A DNA stretch of 10,965 bases from CAZQYB01 sp964582985 (GCA_964582985.1 CAZOUM010000081.1:1-10965), one strand, 5' to 3'. Numbered from the stretch's first letter, positions 1-5,976 are shown. Made by a program: numbers and translations. Notes: a model not told the origin generated them from the letters alone.

Positions 1-11
1 CCACGAAGGCA

Positions 12-37
12 TCCGCCTTCGCTAAAGCTACGGCGGA
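12..37. repeat. Small palindrome, TCCGCC...GGCGGA
   Basis: TCCGCC at 12-17 pairs with GGCGGA at 32-37. An inner GCT (21-23) could face AGC (26-28). This type of short GC-rich palindrome with a CTTCGCTAAAGC-like centre recurs in many environmental bacterial genomes as a dispersed element. That recurrence is recollection, not shown by this window, which holds one copy. No T-tract follows on either strand, so it is not called a terminator. Confidence 0.4.
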
Positions 38-162
38 CAGGCTCCGGCACGAAGAAAACTAGCCACAGGTTTCACAGATTTAGTGAAAAATTCTAAATCC
101 TAAGCTCTAAATTCTAAACAATATCGAAACTCAAATTTTCAAATGCTCCAAACAAGGTTTAA

Positions 163-257
163 CCACGGATTTCACGGATTGCGCGGATTTATTGCCACGA
201 AGGCACAAAAGGCACGAAGAGAAATTAGGCGCAGATTTCACTGATTACGCGGATTTT
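163..257. repeat. Two degenerate copies of a GGATT-rich repeat
   Basis: Copy one is 163-190 (CCACGGATTTCACGGATT followed by GCGCGGATTT). Copy two is 229-257 (GCGCAGATTTCACTGATT followed by ACGCGGATTTT). They share the frame CxGATTTCACxGATTxCGCGGATTT. Between them lies CCACGAAGGCAC-AAAAGGCACGAAG. A weaker relative (CCACAGGTTTCACAGATTTA) lies at about 63-82. They are short, diverged and non-coding, which fits decayed dispersed repeats. Confidence 0.6.
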
Positions 258-395
258 GTTTTGGCCAGCTTTGGCGTTTTCGGCCATACCTTTCCTCGAA
301 GCAAGCTTCTGCGAAAGGCCCTGCCTTATCCGCCGAGTTCCCAATAAAATGGGACCCCATTAGTGAAGCTGGCGAAAACGGTGTTTTATTAGCCG

Positions 396-483
396 CGGAT
401 ACCTTGGGCACAAGTTGCACAGATTATTACGGATTAGCACGGATACCTTGGGCATAAATTTGCGCGGATTTAACGGATAAGAA
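396..483. repeat. Tandem imperfect repeat, two units of about 44 bp
   Basis: The 15-mer CGGATACCTTGGGCA occurs at 396-410 and again, identical, at 440-454. The sequence after each copy stays alignable (CAAGTTGCACAGATT against TAAATTTGCGCGGATT, then an ACGGAT word), giving a repeat period of 44 bp. The units contain the same GGATT words as the repeat at 163-257, so this is probably a local duplication of the same repeat family. Confidence 0.6.
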
Positions 484-514
484 CCATAATAATTCTGTCT
501 TTGTTAGCAAAAAC

Positions 515-567
515 GGCCAAACTCGCCGCGCTGCGCTCGTCGCAGCGGGAAAGCACTTTTTTTGGCC
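515..567. repeat. Nested inverted repeat with GC-rich central hairpin
   Basis: The outer arms are GGCCAAA (515-521) and TTTGGCC (561-567). Inside them CGCTGCG (529-535) and CGCAGCG (541-547) form a perfect 7-bp stem with loop CTCGT. A run of seven or more T lies at about 557-563. Read on the minus strand the same DNA begins ATGGCCAAAAAAAG, but no protein family is recognisable. This could be a small mobile-repeat relic. It lies too far from the stop at 778 to be a convincing terminator. Confidence 0.45.
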
Positions 568-625
568 ATCCTGTTGATTTTAGCCGTTATGCTTAGCCTG
601 GCCGCCAACAGGAAAATGCGTATGG

Positions 626-666
626 TGTCCCCCGATTTTCTCGATTTTCGTGTCCCCAGATTTTCA
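626..666. repeat. Direct repeat of TGTCCCC-GATTTTC
   Basis: TGTCCCCCGATTTTC at 626-640 is followed by TGTCCCCAGATTTTC at 651-666, with two more GATTTTC-like words close by (641-649 and 667-674). These are short tandem words in non-coding DNA with no sign of function. Confidence 0.5.
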
Positions 667-777
667 GATTTTCCAAACAAGTACCTGAGGCACAGGCAAG
701 CCTGCTGCACAACCTACCCGGCTAATAAACACGAAATACGAAATAACATTTGTAGCAGAAGGACTGGAGTCGAATTA

Positions 778-2490
778 TTATGATTCCACAAGTATGCTAA
801 TCTTTTCGAAAAGGTTCTTCACGTCGTTATGAATTTCATGTTTACTCATGGCGCCAGCCACAGCTTCTCGTGTTATGCTAAGTTCTTCGTTGTGGTGGCG
901 CAGTTTGTTAAAAAGAGAGTCTTCTAAATAGAATAAAATCTTCTTGCCGTTGACTTCCATAAAAATGTTTGAATCTAAATCAACCCAATTTTTGCGCGGA
1001 GGAAGAGTAAGATTTTGTTCTGCAAAAAACTGCTCAATGATTTTATCAAAGGTCAGCACAAAAAGACCATCACCAGAACCGAGAACCTGACGGACGGCCT
1101 TCTTCCATGCATCCGGAACAAGAAGATAATTTTCTATGTTCTTTCGCTTCCATTCAAACAAAACCTCATTTGTTTCTTCGGGATGAAATGCTGTTTCTTC
1201 AGTATCGTAATCAAATATCATCAAACGTTTTGCTTGCGGGATTATTTGCTGAATGGACCCGAAATGCTTATCGGCATCTTTTTTCATCTCTGTTTTATTA
1301 CCACCTCTCATATCACGAAAGCATAGTTTTATAACGTTATTTTCAGCTCCCAAAGTTCTTGCCCATGTGCGAAGAATTCTCTCGTCAGTATCGCCCTCGA
1401 CATAAACTATATACGGCGAAGAACGGAGCTGATTGACTTCCAAGTTTGAAACATCTGCCATTGCGCCCAGTATATCAGGCTTTGAGGACTCTCGAAGGGG
1501 CTTATGTTGAAGTAGTGAAACCACTCGATTAGCGTCAACTCCTTTGATTAACTCCTCAGCGTGTGTGGCAATCAGGAATTGAATGTTTCTATCACTCGAC
1601 ATTTTGCGAAAGTGATCCAGTATCTCACGCTGTAAGTTCACATGAAGGTGGGCATCCGGTTCATCTAAAAGAATAGTTGTTGGCTTGTATCCATAAAGGA
1701 ATGCCAGCAAAGTTAGGGACTGATGGAAACCACTCCCTCCTGCAATGATGTCATAGTGTCGTTTATTGTCGATATATTCACACGTTATCTGTGTGTCAAC
1801 ACCCTGTTCATATTGAGGTTTTCTCAGTTTAATGCTGAACCATTTTTGCACAACAGAACTAATTTCATGCCAATCCTTTTCTTGTTCTTTTTCACCTTTT
1901 CTTATTACCAGGAGTAAGAGGTTTCTCAAAATACTACCTGGCTGTCCTTTTCCGACTTGTTTTCGCAGAATGGAAGTATCCTTCCATTCTTCTGTTGGCT
2001 CCAATCCAGAGAATGGCGGTACATACGCAATTCTTGGAAGTGATTCGTCCTCCTCGTATTGGTGAAAGGCTGTCCAACCTTGGGCAGGTATGGCATAAAC
2101 TGTCTGCGGAGAAAGGTACCGGAGCCTTACCCCGAATGTCTTATCCTGACCATCTGAGTCTCGCCAAGTCACATCAATTTCAATCAATATATATTCTTGT
2201 TTCTTCTTGCCGGACTCAACAGGATATTTTCGGTCTCTCTTCTCGGTCCAAAGCAAGTTGAACTCTGGAACGGGCAGAGCCGTGAAATTTGGCAAGACTA
2301 TCTGTATGCCCCTTTTCCCGTGGCGTTTGGTACGGTGGAACTCATCAACACAAAATTGCCAGATTGCCAACGCCTGTAAGATGGTGCTCTTACCTGAATT
2401 ATTCCAGCCAACAAGGAGATCAAAGTTCGTGAATGAATAGGTCTGTTTCTTAACCATCTTGAAATTTACGATAACCAGTTTTGTAATCAT
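778..2490 (-). CDS. OLD-family-like ATPase with C-terminal TOPRIM nuclease domain
   Basis: A predicted ATP-driven DNA nuclease of the overcoming-lysogenization-defect (OLD) type, 570 residues. Seen in the protein: Walker A GWNNSGKST at 28-36, an ABC-like signature GGSGFHQS at 251-258, Walker B ILLDEPDAHLH at 273-283 and the H-loop IATH at 307-310. A TOPRIM-like half follows: VYVEGDTDE at 362-370 supplies the acidic E-G-D cluster, IFDYD at 425-429 the D-x-D pair, and RKNIENYLL at 449-457 resembles a motif that often follows TOPRIM in these proteins. The ATG has GAGGT (2497-2501 on the opposite strand) seven bases upstream. Known of the family: OLD proteins cleave DNA, and class 2 members work with a UvrD-like helicase (Gabija). 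Here no helicase, Toprim partner or reverse transcriptase lies within the window, so class 1 (stand-alone) is the better fit. The flanks are gene-poor repeat DNA, which suits a defence gene acquired by transfer. An ATPase of related type with another role remains possible. Confidence 0.85.
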   Translation of the reverse strand: MITKLVIVNFKMVKKQTYSFTNFDLLVGWNNSGKSTILQALAIWQFCVDEFHRTKRHGKRGIQIVLPNFTALPVPEFNLLWTEKRDRKYPVESGKKKQEYILIEIDVTWRDSDGQDKTFGVRLRYLSPQTVYAIPAQGWTAFHQYEEDESLPRIAYVPPFSGLEPTEEWKDTSILRKQVGKGQPGSILRNLLLLVIRKGEKEQEKDWHEISSVVQKWFSIKLRKPQYEQGVDTQITCEYIDNKRHYDIIAGGSGFHQSLTLLAFLYGYKPTTILLDEPDAHLHVNLQREILDHFRKMSSDRNIQFLIATHAEELIKGVDANRVVSLLQHKPLRESSKPDILGAMADVSNLEVNQLRSSPYIVYVEGDTDERILRTWARTLGAENNVIKLCFRDMRGGNKTEMKKDADKHFGSIQQIIPQAKRLMIFDYDTEETAFHPEETNEVLFEWKRKNIENYLLVPDAWKKAVRQVLGSGDGLFVLTFDKIIEQFFAEQNLTLPPRKNWVDLDSNIFMEVNGKKILFYLEDSLFNKLRHHNEELSITREAVAGAMSKHEIHNDVKNLFEKISILVES

Positions 2491-2694
2491 AGCTTTACCT
2501 CTATTATTCTCATCCAGCTAACGAAAGTATCATCCACCAAAGCTGCGCATATGCTACTGAAAAGGGGCTTTATAATCTCTGTAGCATTCACGCCAGTAGT
2601 CACAGAAAATAACACAAAGGGATGAAAAGGCAAGTTGAAAAATGCAAGCATTTTTGGTGATTGGTTAATGGTAATTGGTGAATAGTAGCTGGCC

Positions 2695-2733
2695 GAGATT
2701 GCCGCGTCGGCCTTCGGCCTCCTCGCAATGACA
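2695..2733. repeat. Imperfect palindromic repeat, ATTGC...GCAAT type
   Basis: ATTGC (2698-2702) and GCAAT (2725-2729) flank a GGCC-TTC-GGCC core at 2709-2719. On the opposite strand it reads TGTCATTGCGAGGAGGCC and onward to GGCAATCTC. Repeats of the pattern TGTCATTGCGAG...GCAATCTC are dispersed in many unrelated bacterial genomes; that is background recollection. This is a single copy in the window. Confidence 0.5.
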
Positions 2734-2878
2734 ATTTTTAATAGATTCCTGCCCCCCCCAATCGGGCCAGGGACCAGTTGTCAGTTGTCAGGGGGCGGGG
2801 GTCACGGAAAAAGGGAAAAGGCAAAAGGAAACGGACAAGATCGGCTTGGCAGGCTGAGAAGTTTTCGGGAAGGCGCAT

Positions 2879-2911
2879 CCGGCGCCCGCTGTAGAGGTTG
2901 TCGGGCGCCGG
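2879..2911 (-). terminator. GC-rich hairpin just after the sigma operon
   Basis: CCGGCGCCCG (2879-2888) and CGGGCGCCGG (2902-2911) form a perfect 10-bp stem with a 13-base loop, starting about 24 bases past the stop codon of the exported coiled-coil gene on the minus strand. There is no T-run on the minus-strand side, so this is not a textbook intrinsic terminator. It could instead protect the 3' end of the mRNA or be a REP-like element. Position is the main support. Confidence 0.4.
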
Positions 2912-2935
2912 GGAAAGGCTTTGGAATCAGGAAAA

Positions 2936-4279
2936 TCACTCTGCGCCGAAGACAACGACTGAAGGGGGCTGTGGAAGACCTTTCCTGCCCATTCGGCTCT
3001 GCAGCAAAAGCGCATCTTCAAATGCCTGCTTGGCAATTTTGACCCTCAGTGAAAGCCGCTCATACTCGTCGGCTCTTTCGAGGAGGTGTTCTGCGAGCCC
3101 GAGTTGCCCGCGGAGATGTTCCATGCGCTTGCCGGCCTGGGCCTGTTGTATCGTGAGTTCACTGATTTGATTGCGGAGCGAATTGATGAGTTCGGCGCCG
3201 GCCGATTGGCTTACCTGTTCTCGGCGCTCTGCGAGCTCTATCCTGGCTCTGGCGAGATTTTCGCGGGCCTGAGACATCTGTTCCGGAGTCCCCTTACGCA
3301 TGAGTGTCTTACGTCGCTCTTCGTGCATAGCGATTATTTTCTGGAGTTCGGCGAGGACGGGGTCATTGTTAATCTTGTCATACATTTCGGATTTGGTTTG
3401 TGCTATGCGCTTGGATGTTGCTTCGATGAAAGCGTGAGCGGTTTCCAACTCCATCTTTGTAGCCTGCAAGTCTTTTCGCGAACGGCTTATATCATCAAGA
3501 ATCGCTTTACGTTCAAGATTGTAGGTCCCTAAAATCTGGCGAACTTTCTCTTGCAAACGGGCCAGGTCGGATTCCGCACGCTGAACATCATGGTTAGCAA
3601 AGTCCAACTGCTGGTTGAATTTCTTTTGGTAATCGTCAAAAGCCGGGTCGAGAGTCTTGCGGAGGTTGTTGACCAGGGCCTTCATAAACTCCTCGGCTGC
3701 CGGTTTTACATCATGGTCAAGCCCAACTCCCAGCTCGAAGAAGAGGGTTTGCTGCCCTTGCCCTTCGAGCTTGACGTACGTAGGTCCAATCTCTAAAATC
3801 TTAGCCCCAGCAACATTGTCACCGACTTTGCGAAAAACACCGCCTATAAGCGCCTCATCTCCAACAATCCCTTCGAGTCGTGGGCTGCGCCTTGTAGTCA
3901 CGGGTTTCTTCTTACGGCCAAGCGCCTCGAATGCGCGCATGTACTCTTCGTCAAATTCAATTCCTTTGCTCATGTCCTTTGGCTCATCCGACAACGGCTC
4001 GATTCCAAAGTGAACAAGCTCTTCAGTCTCATCAGTCAGGACAGCAATTCCCAGTATTTCGCGGATGGCCTTTCCACGAATGCCGGAGCTATTGAGCAAG
4101 CGGTCAATGGTGCCAAAACTGAGCGGCAGCACTGCCGGGTCGCACGTTACCTTGACCAAACAGCTTGCAATGCGCGTGTTCGAGAGTCCCTTCTTTGCCT
4201 CTTTCTTGCCTTCTTTTGCGCTCGCGGCGGTCAGCAGAACAAAAGCTGCCAAGAGAGCTGTAAGTTTTTGGATTCTCAT
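2936..4279 (-). CDS. Exported coiled-coil protein with a GspC/PilP-like beta segment
   Basis: I do not recognise a named family for this 447-residue protein. Residues 1-21 form a clear Sec signal peptide (basic MRIQK, hydrophobic core, cleavage after ALA-SER-ALA at 19-21), so it should act outside the inner membrane. Residues 136-183 (GGVFRKVGDNVAG, then ILEIGPTYVKLEG and TLFFEL) have the G-x-hydrophobic-G-D-x-V-x-G, I-x-x-I, V-x-L rhythm of GspC/PilP periplasmic domains; this is inference from pattern. About 215-430 is long heptad-rich coiled coil with almost no Pro or Gly. The tail (EYERLSLRVKIAKQAFEDAL, then QPPSVVVF) recalls the end of the periplasmic region of Wzz/GumC chain-length proteins, but no second membrane span follows. 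The start has AAGGAGA six bases upstream (4286-4292), lying in the 14-base gap after the preceding gene, so it is the last gene of the sigma operon. Confidence 0.75.
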   Translation of the reverse strand: MRIQKLTALLAAFVLLTAASAKEGKKEAKKGLSNTRIASCLVKVTCDPAVLPLSFGTIDRLLNSSGIRGKAIREILGIAVLTDETEELVHFGIEPLSDEPKDMSKGIEFDEEYMRAFEALGRKKKPVTTRRSPRLEGIVGDEALIGGVFRKVGDNVAGAKILEIGPTYVKLEGQGQQTLFFELGVGLDHDVKPAAEEFMKALVNNLRKTLDPAFDDYQKKFNQQLDFANHDVQRAESDLARLQEKVRQILGTYNLERKAILDDISRSRKDLQATKMELETAHAFIEATSKRIAQTKSEMYDKINNDPVLAELQKIIAMHEERRKTLMRKGTPEQMSQARENLARARIELAERREQVSQSAGAELINSLRNQISELTIQQAQAGKRMEHLRGQLGLAEHLLERADEYERLSLRVKIAKQAFEDALLLQSRMGRKGLPQPPSVVVFGAE

Positions 4280-4293
4280 AATAGGTCTCCTTA

Positions 4294-4878
4294 TTAAATT
4301 GTTAAACCATTTTTGTTAACGGAACTATTCTGGATTTCTGCTAATCGCCGGCGGGCCACGTCGGCCCATTTACTTTTGGGGAAAAGGTCAATAACCCTGT
4401 TGTAAGTTTCGATGGCGGAATCTTTCTGGTCAAGCTCATTGTACATACGATTAGCCTGGTAAACGAGGACGAATGCAGTCTTGTCGGCTTGTCTTTGCAT
4501 CTCTTCGAGCGGGTCGGGAATACGTGCGAGCTTAGCTTCGAGTTCTTGAAGCCGGGACCGTCTTCGCTGTCTTTTGATAACCTCCCGTACGAGCTTTAGC
4601 GTCGAATCGGTTTGAGCCCTGAGCTGCTGAACTTCGGCTTGCAGCATCGCGAGCCTGACTTGCTCATTCGTATCGCCTGCAGGTGTGCTCATGAGCCGCC
4701 ATACTCCAAAGGCGATTAAAACCATAGCGGCTGCGGCCAGTGGCGCAGCTAAACTTATGAACCTTCTCTGCCTGGCACGTCGACGAATGGCGCTAGTTAG
4801 ATTGGTAGGAACGGAACCAGGACGGCCTGCGGTTTGGTCGGCCTTTTGGAGCAGGCTTTTTATTTTATCTTCTTCCAT
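4294..4878 (-). CDS. Single-pass membrane protein with coiled coil and TPR-like repeat, likely anti-sigma partner
   Basis: The N-terminal 39 residues are cytoplasmic in character and end in a strongly basic stretch (IRRRARQRR, 31-39). A single membrane span follows at about 40-60 (LAAPLAAAAMVLIAFGVW). Beyond it come a coiled coil (about 72-118) and a TPR-like helical pair (about 133-183: YQANRMYNELDQKDSAIETY, then VIDLFPKSKWADVARRRLAE). The basic stretch before the span predicts N-in, C-out topology. The gene starts three bases after the sigma stop codon, and its ribosome binding site (GAGGG, 4886-4890) lies inside the last sigma codons, so translation is probably coupled. Context and topology suggest a membrane anti-sigma factor, with a short N-terminal part for sigma binding and an outer sensor. 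No zinc-binding HxxxCxxC anti-sigma motif is present, so this role is inferred. It could instead be a structural partner of the downstream coiled-coil protein. Confidence 0.75.
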   Translation of the reverse strand: MEEDKIKSLLQKADQTAGRPGSVPTNLTSAIRRRARQRRFISLAAPLAAAAMVLIAFGVWRLMSTPAGDTNEQVRLAMLQAEVQQLRAQTDSTLKLVREVIKRQRRRSRLQELEAKLARIPDPLEEMQRQADKTAFVLVYQANRMYNELDQKDSAIETYNRVIDLFPKSKWADVARRRLAEIQNSSVNKNGLTI

Positions 4879-4881
4879 AAG

Positions 4882-5478
4882 TTATCCCTCTATTAGTCCA
4901 GCCAAATCTTTTCTCAAACGCTTTCTGGCTCGGCTCAGTCGGACCTGCAGGGTGTTTTGGGATATACCGAGTATTCGGACGATTTCATTTGCTGAAAGCT
5001 CCTGCAGATACTTCAGTACCAGCGGCTCACGATATTTGGCCGGCAAAACTGTTATGGCTCGGCGGATACGGTCGAAAGTTTCATTGTCCATTGGCTGCTT
5101 ATCCGCGCTGTGAGCTGGAGACGAAGATATTTTGTCAGCAGCTCTTGAAAAAATCTTTAGCCGGAGCATTTGCTTGTATCGGTAATTGCGACACTGGTTT
5201 ATTGTTATGGTAAAGAGCCAGGTTTTTAAGCTGCATTCGCAGCGGAATTTCTTTAGGCCGAGAAATGCAGCGAGGAAGATGTCTTGAACGACATCCTCGA
5301 CATCGCCGGGCCAGCCGAGCAGCCGATTGGCCAGAGCTGCGATATCAGCAGAATATTTTTCGACGATTTTATCAAAGGCGGAACCGTCGCCGTTGTTGAA
5401 TTGTTTGACCAACAGCTCATCATTAATAATCTTGTTATGTGCCGGGTTGCCCAGCGATTTTGCATTGGTTTCGGCCAT
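4882..5478 (-). CDS. ECF-type RNA polymerase sigma factor (sigma-70 family)
   Basis: A group IV sigma factor that would direct RNA polymerase to a small regulon. Sigma region 2 is seen around DVEDVVQDIFLAAFLGLKKF, followed by SLKTWLFTITINQCRNYRY, which matches the usual D-x-E-D-x-x-Q-x-x-F and W-L-x-x-I-x-x-N patterns. Region 4 follows with LPAKYREPLVLKYLQELS and the helix-turn-helix NEIVRILGISQNTLQVRLSR then ARKRLRK. There is no sigma region 3 or 1.1, and the 198-residue length is typical. Two starts are possible: ATG at 5478 (chosen) or GTG at 5484, two codons earlier. Neither has a strong Shine-Dalgarno, and the best nearby purines are AGTGG just before the ATG. It heads a three-gene operon with a membrane protein and an exported coiled-coil protein, an arrangement typical of envelope-signalling ECF systems. 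I saw no ECF-type GAAC...GTC promoter in front of it. Confidence 0.93.
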   Translation of the reverse strand: MAETNAKSLGNPAHNKIINDELLVKQFNNGDGSAFDKIVEKYSADIAALANRLLGWPGDVEDVVQDIFLAAFLGLKKFRCECSLKTWLFTITINQCRNYRYKQMLRLKIFSRAADKISSSPAHSADKQPMDNETFDRIRRAITVLPAKYREPLVLKYLQELSANEIVRILGISQNTLQVRLSRARKRLRKDLAGLIEG

Positions 5479-5520
5479 AACCACTATATTAGACCAGCGA
5501 GCCGGAGGAGACTTACAAAA

Positions 5521-5549
5521 AATATTGTTTTTTTTGGGTGCTCTGTAAA
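5521..5549 (-). promoter_or_regulatory. Candidate sigma-70 promoter of the sigma operon
   Basis: On the minus strand a TTTACA -35-like box (5544-5549), a 17-bp spacer and an AATATT -10-like box (5521-5526) stand about 43 bases before the sigma start codon. The matches are 5 of 6 and 4 of 6 to consensus. The region is AT-rich with a run of eight A on this strand, so chance is a real alternative. It interlocks with a plus-strand candidate promoter. Confidence 0.35.
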
Positions 5550-5553
5550 TAAT
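5525..5553 (+). promoter_or_regulatory. Candidate promoter for the plus-strand RNA
   Basis: TTGTTT at 5525-5530, a 17-bp spacer and AATAAT at 5548-5553 (3 of 6 and 5 of 6 to the housekeeping consensus) would start a transcript at about 5560. The only thing this transcript could serve is the structured stretch that ends at the intrinsic terminator 5931-5962. Confidence 0.35.
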
Positions 5554-5559
5554 GCTGAG

Positions 5560-5962
5560 TGAGATATTTCTTGTTATCGGGGTTAAGTGAGAGAAGCTGC
5601 TGATTGCGTGGGAAAGGATAGAAGAGGCGAAAGTTGGAGTTTAGGTGCGCTCAGGAAAGAGCGCGAAGTTTCTGAACTGCCAACATCTTTACCTGCTTTG
5701 AACCGGGTTGGATTACGATGGTCAGAGCAGGCCCAGAAAAATTCAAGAACAGAAAGAAGGCTTGCCGATGTGATTTACGGAAAGAAAAAGTGGCTCTGGA
5801 AAATGACCAATCCGGCCATAATTAGTTTGACCTTACTTTGCCCTCTTTCGACATTACCGGCAAGGCAGAGCGAAATGCGGGGAGAGTAAGCAAGAGCTAA
5901 AAAGGAAAAGGAAAGAGCCACATAAGTAAAGGGAGAGCCAAAGAGGCTCTCCCATTTTTTTT
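5560..5962 (+). ncRNA. Candidate structured non-coding RNA, family not recognised
   Basis: No convincing protein is encoded here, yet the plus strand carries a series of helices and ends in a strong intrinsic terminator. Helix 1 is GTTGG-AGTTTAG (5633-5644) with CTGAACT (5672-5678) and CCAAC (5680-5684), capped by GCGCTC (5647-5652) with GAGCGC (5659-5664) around loop AGGAAA. Helix 2 is CCTGCTTTGA (5692-5701) with TCAGAGCAGG (5722-5731), ten pairs. Helix 3 is TGGC-TC-TGGA (5791-5800) with TCCGGCCA (5811-5818). Helix 4 is CTTTGCC (5836-5842) with GGCAAGG (5859-5865). Each of the four contains one U-G pair that works only on the plus strand and would be an A-C mismatch on the minus strand, which supports plus-strand transcription. 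It lacks the conserved cores of RNase P, tmRNA and SRP RNA. Size would be about 400 nt. The 5' end and function are inferred. The minus-strand 5' leader of the sigma operon is the main alternative source of selection. Confidence 0.45.
5931..5962 (+). terminator. Strong intrinsic terminator, plus strand
   Basis: GGGAGAGCC (5931-5939), loop AAAGA, GGCTCTCCC (5945-5953), then A and eight T: a textbook Rho-independent terminator for plus-strand transcription. On the minus strand the same stem starts 23 bases after the guaA stop codon, but only TTTACTT follows it, so it could also serve guaA more weakly. No annotated plus-strand protein gene ends before it, which is why it points to a plus-strand RNA. 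Confidence 0.85.
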
Positions 5963-5976
5963 CGTATCTAATATGC

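Larger units (their letters stand above)
1..777. other. Repeat-rich intergenic region without a credible gene
   Basis: No reading frame here looks like a protein: the few short open frames are made of repeat DNA. The stretch is a patchwork of words: CCACGAAGGCA at 1-11 and again at 195-205, CACGGATT/GCGGATT-type words through 163-257 and 396-483, an AAATTCTAAA-like AT-rich patch near 87-120, a nested palindrome at 515-567, TGTCCCC-GATTTT words at 626-666 and ACGAAATACGAAATA at 730-745. A loose inverted pair also exists at 275-286 and 370-380 (CGTTTTCGGCCA against CGTTTTCGCCA on the other strand). I see no clear terminator for the gene that ends at 778; a weak hairpin lies near 690-709 without a T-tract. 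Confidence 0.7.
2491..2935. other. Intergenic region with short repeats, no gene
   Basis: This stretch should hold the promoter of the OLD-like gene, but I see only a weak match on the minus strand (TTGCCT at 2628-2633, 16-bp gap, TATTTT at 2606-2611). The rest is low-complexity or repeat DNA: TTGGTGATTGGTTAATGG-like words at 2654-2690, a palindromic repeat at 2695-2733, a run of eight C at 2752-2759, the doublet CAGTTGT at 2775-2781 and 2782-2788, a purine-rich run at about 2801-2840, and a GC-rich hairpin at 2879-2911. Open frames across it on both strands have no protein-like character. Confidence 0.65.

Noticed and set aside
238..420. 60-codon minus-strand frame
   Set aside because: Made of repeat DNA (the GGATT words and an inverted pair), without a ribosome binding site or protein-like features.
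1..777. CRISPR array in the repeat-rich left end
   Set aside because: The repeats are short, diverged and irregularly spaced, without constant spacers, and no cas gene is present.
778..2490. Gabija or retron system
   Set aside because: No UvrD-like helicase, reverse transcriptase or effector gene adjoins the ATPase/TOPRIM gene within the window.
2728..3170. Overlapping open frames on both strands between the OLD gene and the coiled-coil gene
   Set aside because: They run through low-complexity DNA or antisense to the coiled-coil gene and show no family signal.
5749..5766. ACAGAA...GGCTT resembling the conserved 3' element of RNase P RNA
   Set aside because: The spacing differs, the GAGGAAAGTCC and GGTAAGAGC cores are absent, and the element sits mid-transcript rather than near its 3' end.
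5587..5889. 100-codon plus-strand open frame starting at GTG
   Set aside because: Low-quality amino-acid pattern, no ribosome binding site and no recognisable domain; the DNA is better explained by RNA helices and the terminator that follows.
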